This document shows, in pieces, positions 1 through 9,253 of a stretch of DNA of 64,000 bases (the first letter of the stretch is position 1; each line of letters opens with the position of its first letter). Source of the stretch: Alicyclobacillus sp. SO9 (GTDB taxonomy: Bacteria > Bacillota > Bacilli > Alicyclobacillales > Alicyclobacillaceae); NCBI RefSeq assembly GCF_016406125.1, contig NZ_CP066339.1:3038001-3102000 (forward strand), in the 5' to 3' direction. A program made the translations under genes and the position numbers. A model generated the notes under the pieces. It was not told the DNA's origin, did not search any database, and saw only the letters and a list, made by a program, of their open reading frames with translations.

Positions 1-669
1 AAACATCTGGGCATTGAGCATAAGACAGACAGACACGTCAGTGGAAGCAGAAAACTCCTTGGTCATCCACTTGCCTTGAGATGCACTAGCGGTCCAGGCA
101 ATGTATTTGAGCGGATCACCAGGTTGGTAATCTCGAATTCCACGAAGACGGGTCTCATCCTGGTACATCCAGTGAAATCGCTCGATGTCGCCAGTAATGG
201 ATTGAAACTCAGGCTGAAAAGCTAACTCGGGAAGCATTTTAGGCATAATTCGTAACATGGATTCGTCTCTTCTCTGCAAATAAAGCGATTGAAGTCCGAA
301 ACCCTCGTTCACGGTCAGGTAGACAGGATAGTACTGCATTCGTTGTAACCCCCGCCTGGTAGCATAACATGTGACAGTCACGTCCATCTGCTGGCGCGCC
401 CCGACGAAAGTTCTGAAACGAATGAACCGTCCGGTTCCATCCTCATTAGCCGATAAACCTGGCGGCAATTCAACTGACAACTCCACCAGTGGACATGGGA
501 GCAGCGATGTGTTACTAAATGTAAAGCCCAGCTTCACCTCATCGCCAACGACGACATAGCGAGGTGTAAAACTCGTACGAAGTTCAATCCTGTTGCGAAC
601 GACTGCGAACCAAAGATACGGGAAACCCCAGACGCCCGCAACCAGGCACAGCCCAAAGAGAGCCAACAT
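1..669 (-). CDS. DUF58 domain protein, partial (C-terminus beyond left edge)
   Basis: The reading frame is open from an ATG at 669 to the window edge (223 codons). The N-terminus has a hydrophobic segment (LALFGLCLVAGVWGFPYLWF), then a beta-rich region, then the motif RGIRDYQPGDPLKYIAW near residues 180-197, which is the hallmark of DUF58 proteins. Its ATG overlaps the TGA stop of the upstream MoxR ATPase gene (TGATG), so the two are translationally coupled. DUF58 proteins have a vWA-like fold and are usually encoded beside MoxR ATPases and transglutaminase-like proteins; the biochemical role is poorly defined. The C-terminal part is missing only because the window ends. Confidence 0.88.
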   Translation of the reverse strand, partial: MLALFGLCLVAGVWGFPYLWFAVVRNRIELRTSFTPRYVVVGDEVKLGFTFSNTSLLPCPLVELSVELPPGLSANEDGTGRFIRFRTFVGARQQMDVTVTCYATRRGLQRMQYYPVYLTVNEGFGLQSLYLQRRDESMLRIMPKMLPELAFQPEFQSITGDIERFHWMYQDETRLRGIRDYQPGDPLKYIAWTASASQGKWMTKEFSASTDVSVCLMLNAQMF

Positions 670-1631
670 CAGTGCTTAACCTCGGCAAATTCTGTCGGCA
701 CTGGGACTTGTTTTAGAACTTCCTGTAAGACGTCAACCTCACCTGTGTCCGTACCCCGTGCCCACTTGGTGAACGTTTTCAAGCGATGGTCCAACACAGG
801 AACCAGGGCCTCCTGGACATCATCCGGAATGACGTAGTCTCGTCTCGCAACCACAGCTAATCCTTGTGCAAATGCCGTCACCGCCAGCACCGCTCGGGGG
901 CTGGCACCAAGTTCGACTTGCTCATGCTCTCGCGTCTGTCTGCACAGCCGAACAATGTACTGCAAAACATCTGGAGCTACGTGTACTTTCCGTGTAAAAT
1001 CGCGAAGTTCGATGACATCGGGTCCGCTTAGTATTGGCTGCAGTTCGAAACCATTTCCAAACCTGATGCGCTCGACCATCGCAATTTCATCCGCTTCATT
1101 TGTGTAACCCAGTTGCAAACGAACAAGAAACCTGTCTAACTGTGCTTCGGGAAGTGGGAACACGCCCTGTGATTCGATTGGATTTGCCGTCGCCATGACG
1201 AGAAAAGGCTGCCGCAGAACATGGCTTGTCCCATCAACGGACACACTTTGCTCTGCCATGGCTTCCAATAGTGCAGATTGAGTCCTTGGCGTAGCTCTGT
1301 TAATTTCATCCACAAGTAGCAATTGTGTAAAGACAGGTCCCTGCCTAAATTGGAACTCGTTTTTTCCTGGATGAAACACCATAGTCCCCGTCAGTTCACT
1401 TGGCAACAGGTCTGGTGTAGCCTGGACTCGGGAAAAATCCAGCCCGAGCACCCTCGCCAATGACGTAGCGAGCGTCGTTTTTCCTGTACCTGGAATATCT
1501 TCAAAAAGGATATGCCCCCCAGCCAGCATGGCAGCCAGTGTATGTCGAATCACTTGGCGTTGTCCTATAACTTTCTTTTCCAACTCGTCTATGACTTGTA
1601 TCAGTTTTGACTGTATTGATTGGTCAAACAA
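669..1631 (-). CDS. MoxR-family AAA+ ATPase
   Basis: A 320-residue AAA+ ATPase of the MoxR class, thought to act as a chaperone in assembly or activation of partner (often vWA/DUF58) proteins. Walker A is GTGKT at residues 48-52, Walker B VDEIN at about 107-111, and a sensor-1-like ATANP lies near 147-151; the length is typical. The start is a TTG preceded by GGAGGGG about 6 bases upstream; no ATG in this frame fits better. Its stop overlaps the start of the DUF58 gene, so they form an operon running left. The substrate cannot be told from the sequence. Confidence 0.9.
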   Translation of the reverse strand: MFDQSIQSKLIQVIDELEKKVIGQRQVIRHTLAAMLAGGHILFEDIPGTGKTTLATSLARVLGLDFSRVQATPDLLPSELTGTMVFHPGKNEFQFRQGPVFTQLLLVDEINRATPRTQSALLEAMAEQSVSVDGTSHVLRQPFLVMATANPIESQGVFPLPEAQLDRFLVRLQLGYTNEADEIAMVERIRFGNGFELQPILSGPDVIELRDFTRKVHVAPDVLQYIVRLCRQTREHEQVELGASPRAVLAVTAFAQGLAVVARRDYVIPDDVQEALVPVLDHRLKTFTKWARGTDTGEVDVLQEVLKQVPVPTEFAEVKH

Positions 1632-1700
1632 CTCTACCCCTCCAACATGGACATCCAGAAACGTCCGATACAGGAATAGTTAATTAATTCCTCACAGTTT

Positions 1701-2945
1701 CTAAATATCCTCCTCTTCCGATTCAAGGAGAAGTCGTAATTTTTTTGCAACAAATCCGGTGGTACTGGCCTGGAGTAAAATTGTAATTAAAATTGCCATA
1801 AACGTCACAGCCGCAATGATATTTCCGCCGGGGATGCCGGCTGCAACAATAATGCCAGACAACGCTGCTGGAATGACGCCCGTTTCTCTGACCCAGAACA
1901 TGAAGAAGATTTCTCGCCAACTCCATTTGGCGTTGACATCTATGAGCACAGATACCAGTACAGTCAATGGACGAGCCACCACCATTAGGACAGCCACAAC
2001 AATGAGTCCAAGTCCCAGTTTACTGAAGACAACGCCAAAATCCACTTGAGTGCCAAGGAGGACAAAAATCAGCATCCGGAAAATCAGCGTGACTCCGTTG
2101 CCAAAGTGATGAACATTGTCTTGTGTATATTTTGCGAACGGCCACCCGAAGGAATCTCCGTTTCCTGCAATCACGCCGGCGGCAAAAGCTGCCATATAAC
2201 CGCTTCCGTGAAGGAGGTCCGCCAACTGAAACGCACCCAAGGCTGCTGTCAACAAGACAATTGAACCGAATTCGTGAAACAAACCCAAACCCTTTCTGGA
2301 TACTGTCCACAAAGACAGAAGGCCCAGAACGACGCCGACTGCAATCCCAACCAGCGACTCCTGAAAGAATGTTCCAACAGGGCCCCACAAGGTGATTTGT
2401 GCATGAGATTTCACGATACCGATTAATGTAAAGACGATGACAGACGCCGTTGCGTCATTAAATGCAGATTCCGACTCTACCGTCTGTCTCAAACGCGGCC
2501 ATACCGAGATCCGTTTAAAAACCGGGATGAGAGTAGCAGGATCGGTCGACGCAATCACACCGGCCATCAACAGAGAAAAGAGCCACGGGAGATGAAAAGC
2601 ATAGTGTGCGACAACGCCCACCACCGCTGCAGACACGACGACACCGACTGTAGCTAGCATCGTGATACTTATCCAGACTTTCTTCAAAATGGACAGCTCT
2701 ACAGACAATCCGCCATCGAACAAAATCAGAGCTGCGCCGACACGAAGAATAAATTGATTGACATTAGAACCGCCTGGCTCCGAGATCCAATTAAAAACAT
2801 AGGGCCCAACGAGCAAGCCCACAATGAGAAACGCTGCAACGTCGGGAATACGCGGTTTTTCCGTAAGTTTCGTCGCAAACAGACCAAGAACCAAGATAAT
2901 GAGAAGGACACGCCAAGCACCTTCCCATGTAGCCATATGTAACAA
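1701..2945 (-). CDS. CPA1-type cation/proton antiporter
   Basis: A roughly 410-residue polytopic membrane protein (about 12 hydrophobic segments) of the NhaP/CPA1 class, which exchanges Na+ or K+ for protons across the cytoplasmic membrane. The family signatures are present: TDPA at about 134-137 and ESAFNDATA at about 159-167, which includes the Asn-Asp pair typical of electroneutral antiporters. There is no C-terminal TrkA domain. The start is either a TTG at 2945 (AGGGG 11 bases upstream) or an ATG three codons later at 2936. The gene is divergent from the YgjP-like gene, with a 16-bp palindrome in the 46-bp spacer. Ion specificity is unknown. Confidence 0.85.
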   Translation of the reverse strand: MLHMATWEGAWRVLLIILVLGLFATKLTEKPRIPDVAAFLIVGLLVGPYVFNWISEPGGSNVNQFILRVGAALILFDGGLSVELSILKKVWISITMLATVGVVVSAAVVGVVAHYAFHLPWLFSLLMAGVIASTDPATLIPVFKRISVWPRLRQTVESESAFNDATASVIVFTLIGIVKSHAQITLWGPVGTFFQESLVGIAVGVVLGLLSLWTVSRKGLGLFHEFGSIVLLTAALGAFQLADLLHGSGYMAAFAAGVIAGNGDSFGWPFAKYTQDNVHHFGNGVTLIFRMLIFVLLGTQVDFGVVFSKLGLGLIVVAVLMVVARPLTVLVSVLIDVNAKWSWREIFFMFWVRETGVIPAALSGIIVAAGIPGGNIIAAVTFMAILITILLQASTTGFVAKKLRLLLESEEEDI

Positions 2946-2975
2946 TCGACAACGCCCCTACGAATAAATTTTGAT

Positions 2976-2991
2976 GTATACTTGAGTATAC
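2976..2991. promoter_or_regulatory. 16-bp palindrome GTATACT-TG-AGTATAC
   Basis: Two perfect 7-bp inverted arms separated by TG end directly against the ATG at 2992 and lie 30 bp upstream of the divergent antiporter start. This is the right size and place for a dimeric repressor site. The protein that would bind it is unknown. Confidence 0.45.
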
Positions 2992-3768
2992 ATGAAGGAT
3001 TTTCTACCATACCGATTTGGATGTGTTCCTGTGCATTCTTCAAAGAACCGTAACAAACTCACTATCCAATCATTTAAAGGCTTCCCCGTTCGTGTACAAA
3101 CGAGCACACGCCGACGAAAGACCATCACCATTAAAGTTCTGGAAACCGAAATTGTGGTACAAGCTCCACACACCGCTTCTACAGAAGAAATTGAGAAGGC
3201 CCTGCAAAAGCACAACAACTGGATTCTGTCCGCAATAGAGGAACGGCAATCAAGTCAACATGGTTCAGAAGCACAGGATGACGACGGCTGGCGACGGCAT
3301 CTATTATACCAAGGAAACCCGCTCGTGCTGAATCTGCATCGGCGCGATTCGTTCAGAAACGCCTCTATGAAATACGACGGACACCGACTCCACATCAGCG
3401 TTCCGCAGTCGTCTGAACACGAATTAAAACTGTATGTGACCGAATGGTTCAAGTACGAAGCACGGGAACGTCTACCGCACCGCGTTGAGAGCTGGGCCAA
3501 ACGGTTAGGTGCATCCTACGCCAAAATTCGAATTAAAGACGTTTCATCACGATGGGGCAGTTGCAGTACAAAAGGAAACCTTAACTTCAACTGGCGCTTA
3601 ATTTGCGCTCCTGAATCTGTTCAAGACTACGTCGTCGTTCATGAACTGTGCCACCTCTGGGAGATGAACCACTCGAAACGCTTTTGGACCTTGGTGTCGC
3701 AAGCACTTCCTGAGTATAAGGCGGCACAAACCTGGCTGAAAATTCATGGGAAATCCCTCTACTTTTGA
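2992..3768 (+). CDS. YgjP/SprT-like (M48-related) metal-dependent peptidase
   Basis: A 258-residue cytosolic protein of the YgjP family (DUF45, WLM-like zincins). The zinc-binding motif HELCH is at 217-221 with a third histidine at 227 (MNHSKRFW), and the diagnostic SSRWGSC stands at 185-191. The N-terminal half has the family's typical basic strand (STRRRKTITIKV). Family members are predicted zinc peptidases; the substrate is unknown. The start at 2992 has no visible ribosome binding site because the palindrome at 2976-2991 abuts it. Either the message is leaderless or the true start lies a little downstream. Confidence 0.8.
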   Translation: MKDFLPYRFGCVPVHSSKNRNKLTIQSFKGFPVRVQTSTRRRKTITIKVLETEIVVQAPHTASTEEIEKALQKHNNWILSAIEERQSSQHGSEAQDDDGWRRHLLYQGNPLVLNLHRRDSFRNASMKYDGHRLHISVPQSSEHELKLYVTEWFKYEARERLPHRVESWAKRLGASYAKIRIKDVSSRWGSCSTKGNLNFNWRLICAPESVQDYVVVHELCHLWEMNHSKRFWTLVSQALPEYKAAQTWLKIHGKSLYF

Positions 3769-3906
3769 ACGTGTCTAAATTTTACAACGTAATTTTTAAA
3801 AGCGACACGAAATTTTAAACTACTGAGTTACCAAGCCCTATGCATACCCCAGTTGATGCGTCTATACTTTTAAGAAGTGGCCCGCTGTTGATTGGAGGAT
3901 ATGTCT

Positions 3907-4419
3907 ATGAAGATGTCACCCATCGGTATTTTAGTAGTTTTATTAGGTCTCGTTGTTGGCATTGTATTTTGGACGGTCGGCTATCAAGCTTTGCCCAATA
4001 ATGTCACACACAAGGATATCAGTAAAGACAATAAGATTCTGACTTCAGTCAAATCAACCGGCAACAGCACTTCAAGTTCAGCGGGTCAGGCCGGGAGTTC
4101 ATCAAGCAATGGGGCTGGGAGCTCCAGTCTGCCGACAGTAGCAAAAATCCCTGCGTCGAAGATTAAGTTCACAGACACGAGCATGCCCGGTTACAAGCTG
4201 TTCGAGAAGACGTGTGCATCCTGTCACGGCAATAAGGGGGAAGGTGCCTTCGGTCCTCCTATCTACGCCATCGGCAAGTACTGGAACACGGCACAGTTGA
4301 CGCACTTTGTTGAGAATCCGAAAGGCGGAATGCCGAAAAACGGAAATCTCCAAAGTACAGCACAGGTACAGCAGGTCGTGAATTGGCTCGTAAAACAAAA
4401 AGCCAGCGGCGGAAACTAA
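3907..4419 (+). CDS. Membrane-anchored monohaem cytochrome c
   Basis: About 170 residues: an N-terminal transmembrane anchor (IGILVVLLGLVVGIVFW), a Ser/Gly-rich linker of about 40 residues, then a small class I cytochrome c domain. The haem-binding motif CASCH is at about 103-107 and a candidate Met ligand is in GGMP at about 140-143. The haem domain would face outside and move electrons near the cell surface. The start is the ATG at 3907, 7 bases after GGAGGA; an upstream TTG (3892) in frame lies before that binding site and is unlikely. It converges with a thioredoxin-fold lipoprotein gene, with a shared hairpin terminator between them. Confidence 0.88.
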   Translation: MKMSPIGILVVLLGLVVGIVFWTVGYQALPNNVTHKDISKDNKILTSVKSTGNSTSSSAGQAGSSSSNGAGSSSLPTVAKIPASKIKFTDTSMPGYKLFEKTCASCHGNKGEGAFGPPIYAIGKYWNTAQLTHFVENPKGGMPKNGNLQSTAQVQQVVNWLVKQKASGGN

Positions 4420-4447
4420 GAACACATGACAACTGCATAAGAAGCAC

Positions 4448-4481
4448 AAGAGGGTAGCGTCGGTTGCGACGTTACCCTCTT
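4448..4481. terminator. Bidirectional hairpin terminator
   Basis: A long stem (AAGAGGGTA.CGTCG paired with CGACGTTACCCTCTT, one mismatch) lies between the convergent cytochrome c and thioredoxin-fold lipoprotein genes. The A/T flanks let it serve both strands. Confidence 0.7.
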
Positions 4482-4501
4482 CTGCTGTATCTGGCATGCG
4501 C

Positions 4502-5161
4502 TTATGATGAATGCTCAAGCTTCTGTGCAATCGTGTTCATGTCCTGCTTCGTCATATACCCGAGGTGGAACAGGATTACCTTCCCTGAAGGACTGATAGC
4601 AAATGTGGAAGGATATGCCGTAACACCGTATTTCTTCTCAAACTGATTCTTTGTGTCCAGCAGCACAGGATAGTCAATCTTGTGTTCCTTAACAAACTTC
4701 TTCAATCCAGACATGGTGTCTTGAGAGGTCATATCCAACCCAATAACCTGAACCTTTCCCTTGTACTTATTGGCCAAGTTCACCAAATCCGGTGCTTCCA
4801 TATTACACGGAGGGCACCATGAGGCAAAAGCGTTGACCAAGAGGGGCTCCCCCTTTTTCAGCAGACTCTTTAAATCAACGCTTGATTTTCCATTCAGCGG
4901 TTTCACCGTAAAGGCTGGTGCCGATTTCCCCACGAGGGGCGAGTAATTTGCTACCGGAATCGAAGTGCTGGCCTGAGTGGCATTACTTGACCCTGTACCA
5001 CTGCCTGAAGCAGGCGATCCCGAAGTCAGATTTCCCGCTGTTCCAACACCGCTCTGTCCCGCAACGCCCCCGTTACTGGTGTTTGTGGCTCCAGCCGCGC
5101 CACATCCTGTCACAAGCAGCGTCAACGCGGCGGCCGAAATTGCGCTCGTCCTCCAACCCAT
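4502..5161 (-). CDS. TlpA/ResA-like thioredoxin-fold lipoprotein
   Basis: A 219-residue exported lipoprotein: signal peptide with lipobox LVTGC ending at Cys20, a Gly/Ser-rich linker to about residue 70, then a redoxin domain with ASWCPPC (CPPC at 116-119). Such proteins are membrane-tethered thiol-disulfide oxidoreductases outside the cytoplasm, often serving cytochrome c maturation. That would fit the neighbouring cytochrome c gene. GGAGG stands 9 bases before the ATG. It lies 45 bp downstream of menH in the same orientation, so it may be the last gene of the men operon. The exact substrate is not known. Confidence 0.87.
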   Translation of the reverse strand: MGWRTSAISAAALTLLVTGCGAAGATNTSNGGVAGQSGVGTAGNLTSGSPASGSGTGSSNATQASTSIPVANYSPLVGKSAPAFTVKPLNGKSSVDLKSLLKKGEPLLVNAFASWCPPCNMEAPDLVNLANKYKGKVQVIGLDMTSQDTMSGLKKFVKEHKIDYPVLLDTKNQFEKKYGVTAYPSTFAISPSGKVILFHLGYMTKQDMNTIAQKLEHSS

Positions 5162-5206
5162 GATGGTGCCTCCTTCGTTTGAAGCATATCGTCATCTCAA
5201 TACAAG

Positions 5207-6028
5207 TCATCTGCATCGAGACCGTAAAAATGTAAATACAGCATTCCAGAAAAGAGAAGGTTGTTCCAAATGCACTGTGTGTCCCGCGTCACGGATAGAG
5301 ATGTGCTCGCTACTTTGCATGATGGCTGTCATTCGCTCCGCTATCTTGGAAAACTTGTTGTCTTCCTCACCTGTTACAAGCAGGACTGGGACCTGCATTT
5401 CACTTATCCCCAGCCAGTACGAAGGCTGTACCCCAGTACCCATACCCCGTAGGCTATTTGCCAAACCACGAGGTATCTGCTGCAAACGAATGTCACGCTG
5501 TTGTTGTAGGGTCGCCTCAGTTAACCTGCTCTGTGTTGCAAACAGGGGGATGCGCTCCCACTCTCGAACAAACGATTTGACACCTATAGCTTCAATGCGA
5601 TTGGCCAGCTCTTCGTCTCGTGCGATACGTGTCTGGCGCTCCTCCTCGGACGCAAGTCCCGGCGAACTGCTTTCGAGAACAATCGCTTTAACATGTTGAC
5701 TATAATGCAGACTCAGACCAAGAGCAACTCTACCACCCATGGAATAGCCTAAGCAAGCAAACGCGGCAAAGCCCAACTGACGCACAATGTCCATCAAGTC
5801 TGCAATTTGCTGGTCTATAGTATAGCGTGATGCTTGCATCGGTGCATCTGTTTGACCATGACCCAACAGGTCTGGAGCAATCCACAGAAATTGAGCGTTA
5901 TTCTCCATAACTGGCCGCCAAACTCCCGCACTCCCCGTAAAACCGTGAAGCAAAAGTACCGGAAAACCGCTCCCCGCCGTCAAAACACGGTAACGGACAC
6001 CTCTGACATCAAGCATCTCCTCTTTCAT
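5207..6028 (-). CDS. menH: 2-succinyl-6-hydroxy-2,4-cyclohexadiene-1-carboxylate synthase (MenH)
   Basis: A 273-residue alpha/beta hydrolase. The nucleophile elbow is GYSMG with Ser96, the oxyanion region is LLHGFTGSAG at 26-35, and the catalytic His is about 250 (DAGHTVHLEQ). In menaquinone synthesis MenH removes pyruvate from SEPHCHC, the MenD product. Hydrolases are hard to assign on their own, but the start overlaps the end of menD by 4 bp within a men cluster, which makes MenH the best call. The length is normal for the family. Confidence 0.85.
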   Translation of the reverse strand: MKEEMLDVRGVRYRVLTAGSGFPVLLLHGFTGSAGVWRPVMENNAQFLWIAPDLLGHGQTDAPMQASRYTIDQQIADLMDIVRQLGFAAFACLGYSMGGRVALGLSLHYSQHVKAIVLESSSPGLASEEERQTRIARDEELANRIEAIGVKSFVREWERIPLFATQSRLTEATLQQQRDIRLQQIPRGLANSLRGMGTGVQPSYWLGISEMQVPVLLVTGEEDNKFSKIAERMTAIMQSSEHISIRDAGHTVHLEQPSLFWNAVFTFLRSRCR

Positions 6029-7785
6029 AGCAGCGCCTCAACACCCTTGACAATCCGCTCCACAATTTCCTTATGTTTCAGAACGTTGTCATCTGTGTCA
6101 AATTGCAGTTCCAGCACTCGAAGCCCAGATTCCCGAACAAGGGAATCCATTTCAGTGCGAAACTCAGTCCAACTGGAGGCCGTACTGTATTTTGCCCCGT
6201 AAAGCTGTTCTGTGCCCGAGTAATTCACGCCATGTGGTGTGCGAAAATGGTAAAAAGTATCCTCATACTCTGCCTGAGGAAGAAATGAAAAGATACCGCC
6301 GCCGTTATTGTTTACTACAACCACCAGCAAATCGATATCGTTTCTCTGAGCTGCCAAAAGGGCATTTAAGTCATGGTAGAAGGAAACGTCCCCAATGACA
6401 AGGACCGTTGGCTCCGCGGGATTGGCGGCTGCTACACCTAAGGCCGATGAAACCACTCCATCAATGCCGCTGACGCCGCGGTTCGCAAACAGTTTCAACG
6501 ACTTCTGTGTCAATGCCAAAAACGAGTCAAAATCGCGAATAGGCATGCTGTTTCCGATAAAGACATTGGCTCTTTGCGGCAAAGCCTCAACGAGTTCCGG
6601 TACCAGTTGACCCTCGTACCAAAACTCCTCTGCACCCGCTTTTTGCAACAGGTCATTTGCTGCGTCGTTCAGCGCCTGCCACTGCTCAAGCCACGTAGAG
6701 CGCATCTGGTTGGTTCCCGCCGCCAAGGCTGCCAATTCATTGCAAAAGTCGACCGGGTCCGCTTGGATCACATCTGTTGTTGTGAAAACGGGATCGCGCC
6801 ACAGCGGATTTGCATCAACAACCGCCTGCCGGCATGCGGCGTGTCTTTCAATATATTGCAGCAGTGCCTTTGACGTCGGTGCGGCTCCGAACCTGAGAAT
6901 CAGCTCCGGCATCATGGCAGCTTGAAATTCAAGCGAACGAAGCAAAAGATCTGCCGTATTGATAACCTTTTCTTTACGATGATTACCAGTACGGAGGTGG
7001 GACAATGGGTCGGCAATGACGGGCCAGCCAAGACTTGAGGCAAGATTCACGACAGCTTGCGCACTCTCTTCCTGGTGCATAGCTCCGCAAACAATGACGC
7101 CGCGCTCATATTGATGGAATTCCTGATGTAACTGCGTCATTTGGGTTTCGGAGATTTTGGGCTGCGAGGGCCAGACGCGAATTTCGGAGAAGTGTGAGTG
7201 CTGCTCGACAGAAGCAGATGCACTCGCCGCCGCATCTGTTTCTGTCGGGATAATCAGGGGCTCGCGAAACGGCCAGTTAACGTGTACCGGACCAGCAGGT
7301 ACTGCAGCACAAACGGCAGCGGCCCGGACTGCAGCAGCCCGCGCGTGGCGCCTCAAGACATCAGTCAATTTTGGGACAGGCATTTGGTGTTCCCACTTTA
7401 CAAAAGGAGCTAAGATTCCCCGCTGAAAGCTGGTCTGATTGGCACCGCTGTCATATAGCTCCGGCGGGCGGTCCCCCGTCAAGAGCAGCAGCGGCAAGCG
7501 AGCGTTGTGGGCCTCCATCACAGCCGGCAAGTAATTTCCGACAGCGGTTCCAGAGGTGCAAACAAGTGCTACTGGCTGCAGCTTGGCACGCGCCAGTCCA
7601 ACGGCAAAGAAGCCGGACGACCGTTCATCTAAAATGGACCAAATAGAAAATTTTCCATGGCGTGCAAAGGCCATGGTGAACGGGGTCGATCGCGATCCTG
7701 GAGAGATACACACATCCCTCACCCCCGCATGATAGAGCTGTTCCACAAACGCGCCTACGAGTGCCAAGTGCTCATTCTCAGCCAT
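6025..7785 (-). CDS. menD: SEPHCHC synthase (MenD)
   Basis: A thiamine-diphosphate enzyme that joins isochorismate and 2-oxoglutarate to give SEPHCHC. The N-terminal pyrimidine-binding domain carries ISPGSRSTPF, and the C-terminal domain has the cofactor motif GDVSFYHDLNALL; the length (about 586 residues) is typical. The start is set at the ATG at 7785, with GGGGG about 8 bases upstream, rather than the in-frame TTG at 7800. It overlaps menF by 8 bp and menH by 4 bp, so translation is probably coupled across menF-menD-menH. Confidence 0.95.
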   Translation of the reverse strand: MAENEHLALVGAFVEQLYHAGVRDVCISPGSRSTPFTMAFARHGKFSIWSILDERSSGFFAVGLARAKLQPVALVCTSGTAVGNYLPAVMEAHNARLPLLLLTGDRPPELYDSGANQTSFQRGILAPFVKWEHQMPVPKLTDVLRRHARAAAVRAAAVCAAVPAGPVHVNWPFREPLIIPTETDAAASASASVEQHSHFSEIRVWPSQPKISETQMTQLHQEFHQYERGVIVCGAMHQEESAQAVVNLASSLGWPVIADPLSHLRTGNHRKEKVINTADLLLRSLEFQAAMMPELILRFGAAPTSKALLQYIERHAACRQAVVDANPLWRDPVFTTTDVIQADPVDFCNELAALAAGTNQMRSTWLEQWQALNDAANDLLQKAGAEEFWYEGQLVPELVEALPQRANVFIGNSMPIRDFDSFLALTQKSLKLFANRGVSGIDGVVSSALGVAAANPAEPTVLVIGDVSFYHDLNALLAAQRNDIDLLVVVVNNNGGGIFSFLPQAEYEDTFYHFRTPHGVNYSGTEQLYGAKYSTASSWTEFRTEMDSLVRESGLRVLELQFDTDDNVLKHKEIVERIVKGVEALL

Positions 7786-9253
7786 CCGTCTTGCCCCCAA
7801 TGTGTGAATGTTGTAACGCTGTCTGCATCGGGCGTAGCTTCAGCTTTGTTTCCTGCCATTCCTTTTCCGGAGTCGACTCTGCCATAATCCCTGCTCCAGC
7901 AAACAGGTACCCGCGTCCCGGCTCGAGCAGACCTGACCTCAGGGCAACTACAAATTCACCGTCACCGCTCGCCGAGACAAACCCAACCGCACCCGCATAC
8001 CAACCGCGTACGGTCTGTTCTCTTTTTTGGATGACTGACAATGCGGTTGGACGAGGGTCACCTGCAACAGCCGGAGTCGGATGCAGCCGTTCCACCAGTT
8101 GCAACACGTCTCCGTTGTCAAGTTGGCCCCGTACAGGAGTGTATAAGTGCTGTACATTAGCAAGTCTGCGCAGGATGGGCTGACTCGCGACATCTAACTC
8201 ACTGATTTTGTCAGCTATGGATGTGACGACATAGTCTACAACGACGGCGTGCTCATGCCTATCCTTGTCACTCTCGAGCAACTGACGCCCCATTTCCGTA
8301 TCCTCGTCCGCCGTATCACCTCGGCGAATACTGCCTGCCAGACAATCCACGTGAACTTCCCGGTTCATGACTCGCACAAGGCGCTCCGGACTTGCACCAA
8401 GAAACACTTGTTCTCCTTGACGCAGTGCAAAGGTTACGCTCTGCGGATAGCTTGTGACCAACTGGCGCAGAGCGAGAGCCAGGTTTGCACCTGATTCCAG
8501 CGGAATTTCCATGCATCGGGCCAAAACAGCCTTGCGGTATTCCATATTCCCGATTTCACGTGCTGTTGCCTCGACAGCATCTCGCCACTGCTCGTACCCT
8601 TGGCTCAAATCATCCTTTCCAATGGGTGACAACCGAGTTGATTGCAAAAAGGGCGAAAATGCGTCCGTGTGCTGCTCCTGTGGTGTAAGCCAAGCTGTGA
8701 GGTCACTGACAGCCTCCTGCACCACCGCTTCGATATCAATACCCTCGTCCAGTCGCGTTTGAAACGTCACAGTTTGCTCCCGACCGGCACGAAACTGCCA
8801 CCGAGGCAAAATAAACCGAGCATCCGGCCAGTCTAACCAAGGTGCTCCCCTGCGATTGGGATCAAAAGAATAGCCCCCAAACCACAACGGAGGCACAAAC
8901 TCGTTCCCTGTGTCACTTTGTTCGAGATGGTATCCGCTCATCTGTTCTCGTATGTCTTCGAATCGGCCGTCACCCGACGCAGTGATCTCGTCGGAGACCC
9001 CAAATCCAGCCAAGAGTATCTCCTGCTCAGGGGCATACCACACATAGTCCCAAGCAGACAGAGGTGACGCACTGACTGCCGCAGCAAGCCACTCGAAGTC
9101 CACCAGTGCAGGCATCGAGACCCTCACGACAACATTCTTTAGCTGTCCCGGATATTTATGAAAAGCACGTCTTATGTGTTCTGCCAGTGTTTCCTTAAAC
9201 AGTGTCACATCAACTGTCAGTGTTTTGTTGTTTGCCAGTCCTTCTCCAACCAT
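7778..9253 (-). CDS. menF: Isochorismate synthase (MenF)
   Basis: A 491-residue chorismate-binding enzyme that makes isochorismate, the first committed step of menaquinone synthesis. The C-terminal domain has the family blocks FLGASPERLV, AGSIRRG and the late HLHPTPAVAGDPR and GWYAGAVGF motifs. Closely similar enzymes supply siderophore synthesis (EntC/DhbC), but the setting among men genes favours MenF. The ATG at 9253 lies inside the end of menE (37-bp overlap). Initiation slightly downstream, after GGAGAAGG, cannot be excluded. Confidence 0.92.
   Translation of the reverse strand: MVGEGLANNKTLTVDVTLFKETLAEHIRRAFHKYPGQLKNVVVRVSMPALVDFEWLAAAVSASPLSAWDYVWYAPEQEILLAGFGVSDEITASGDGRFEDIREQMSGYHLEQSDTGNEFVPPLWFGGYSFDPNRRGAPWLDWPDARFILPRWQFRAGREQTVTFQTRLDEGIDIEAVVQEAVSDLTAWLTPQEQHTDAFSPFLQSTRLSPIGKDDLSQGYEQWRDAVEATAREIGNMEYRKAVLARCMEIPLESGANLALALRQLVTSYPQSVTFALRQGEQVFLGASPERLVRVMNREVHVDCLAGSIRRGDTADEDTEMGRQLLESDKDRHEHAVVVDYVVTSIADKISELDVASQPILRRLANVQHLYTPVRGQLDNGDVLQLVERLHPTPAVAGDPRPTALSVIQKREQTVRGWYAGAVGFVSASGDGEFVVALRSGLLEPGRGYLFAGAGIMAESTPEKEWQETKLKLRPMQTALQHSHIGGKTDG

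Noticed and set aside
4977-5699. + strand frame of 240 codons antisense to the lipoprotein and menH genes
   Set aside because: Both minus-strand genes have clear motifs and binding sites; this frame has none and is a composition shadow.
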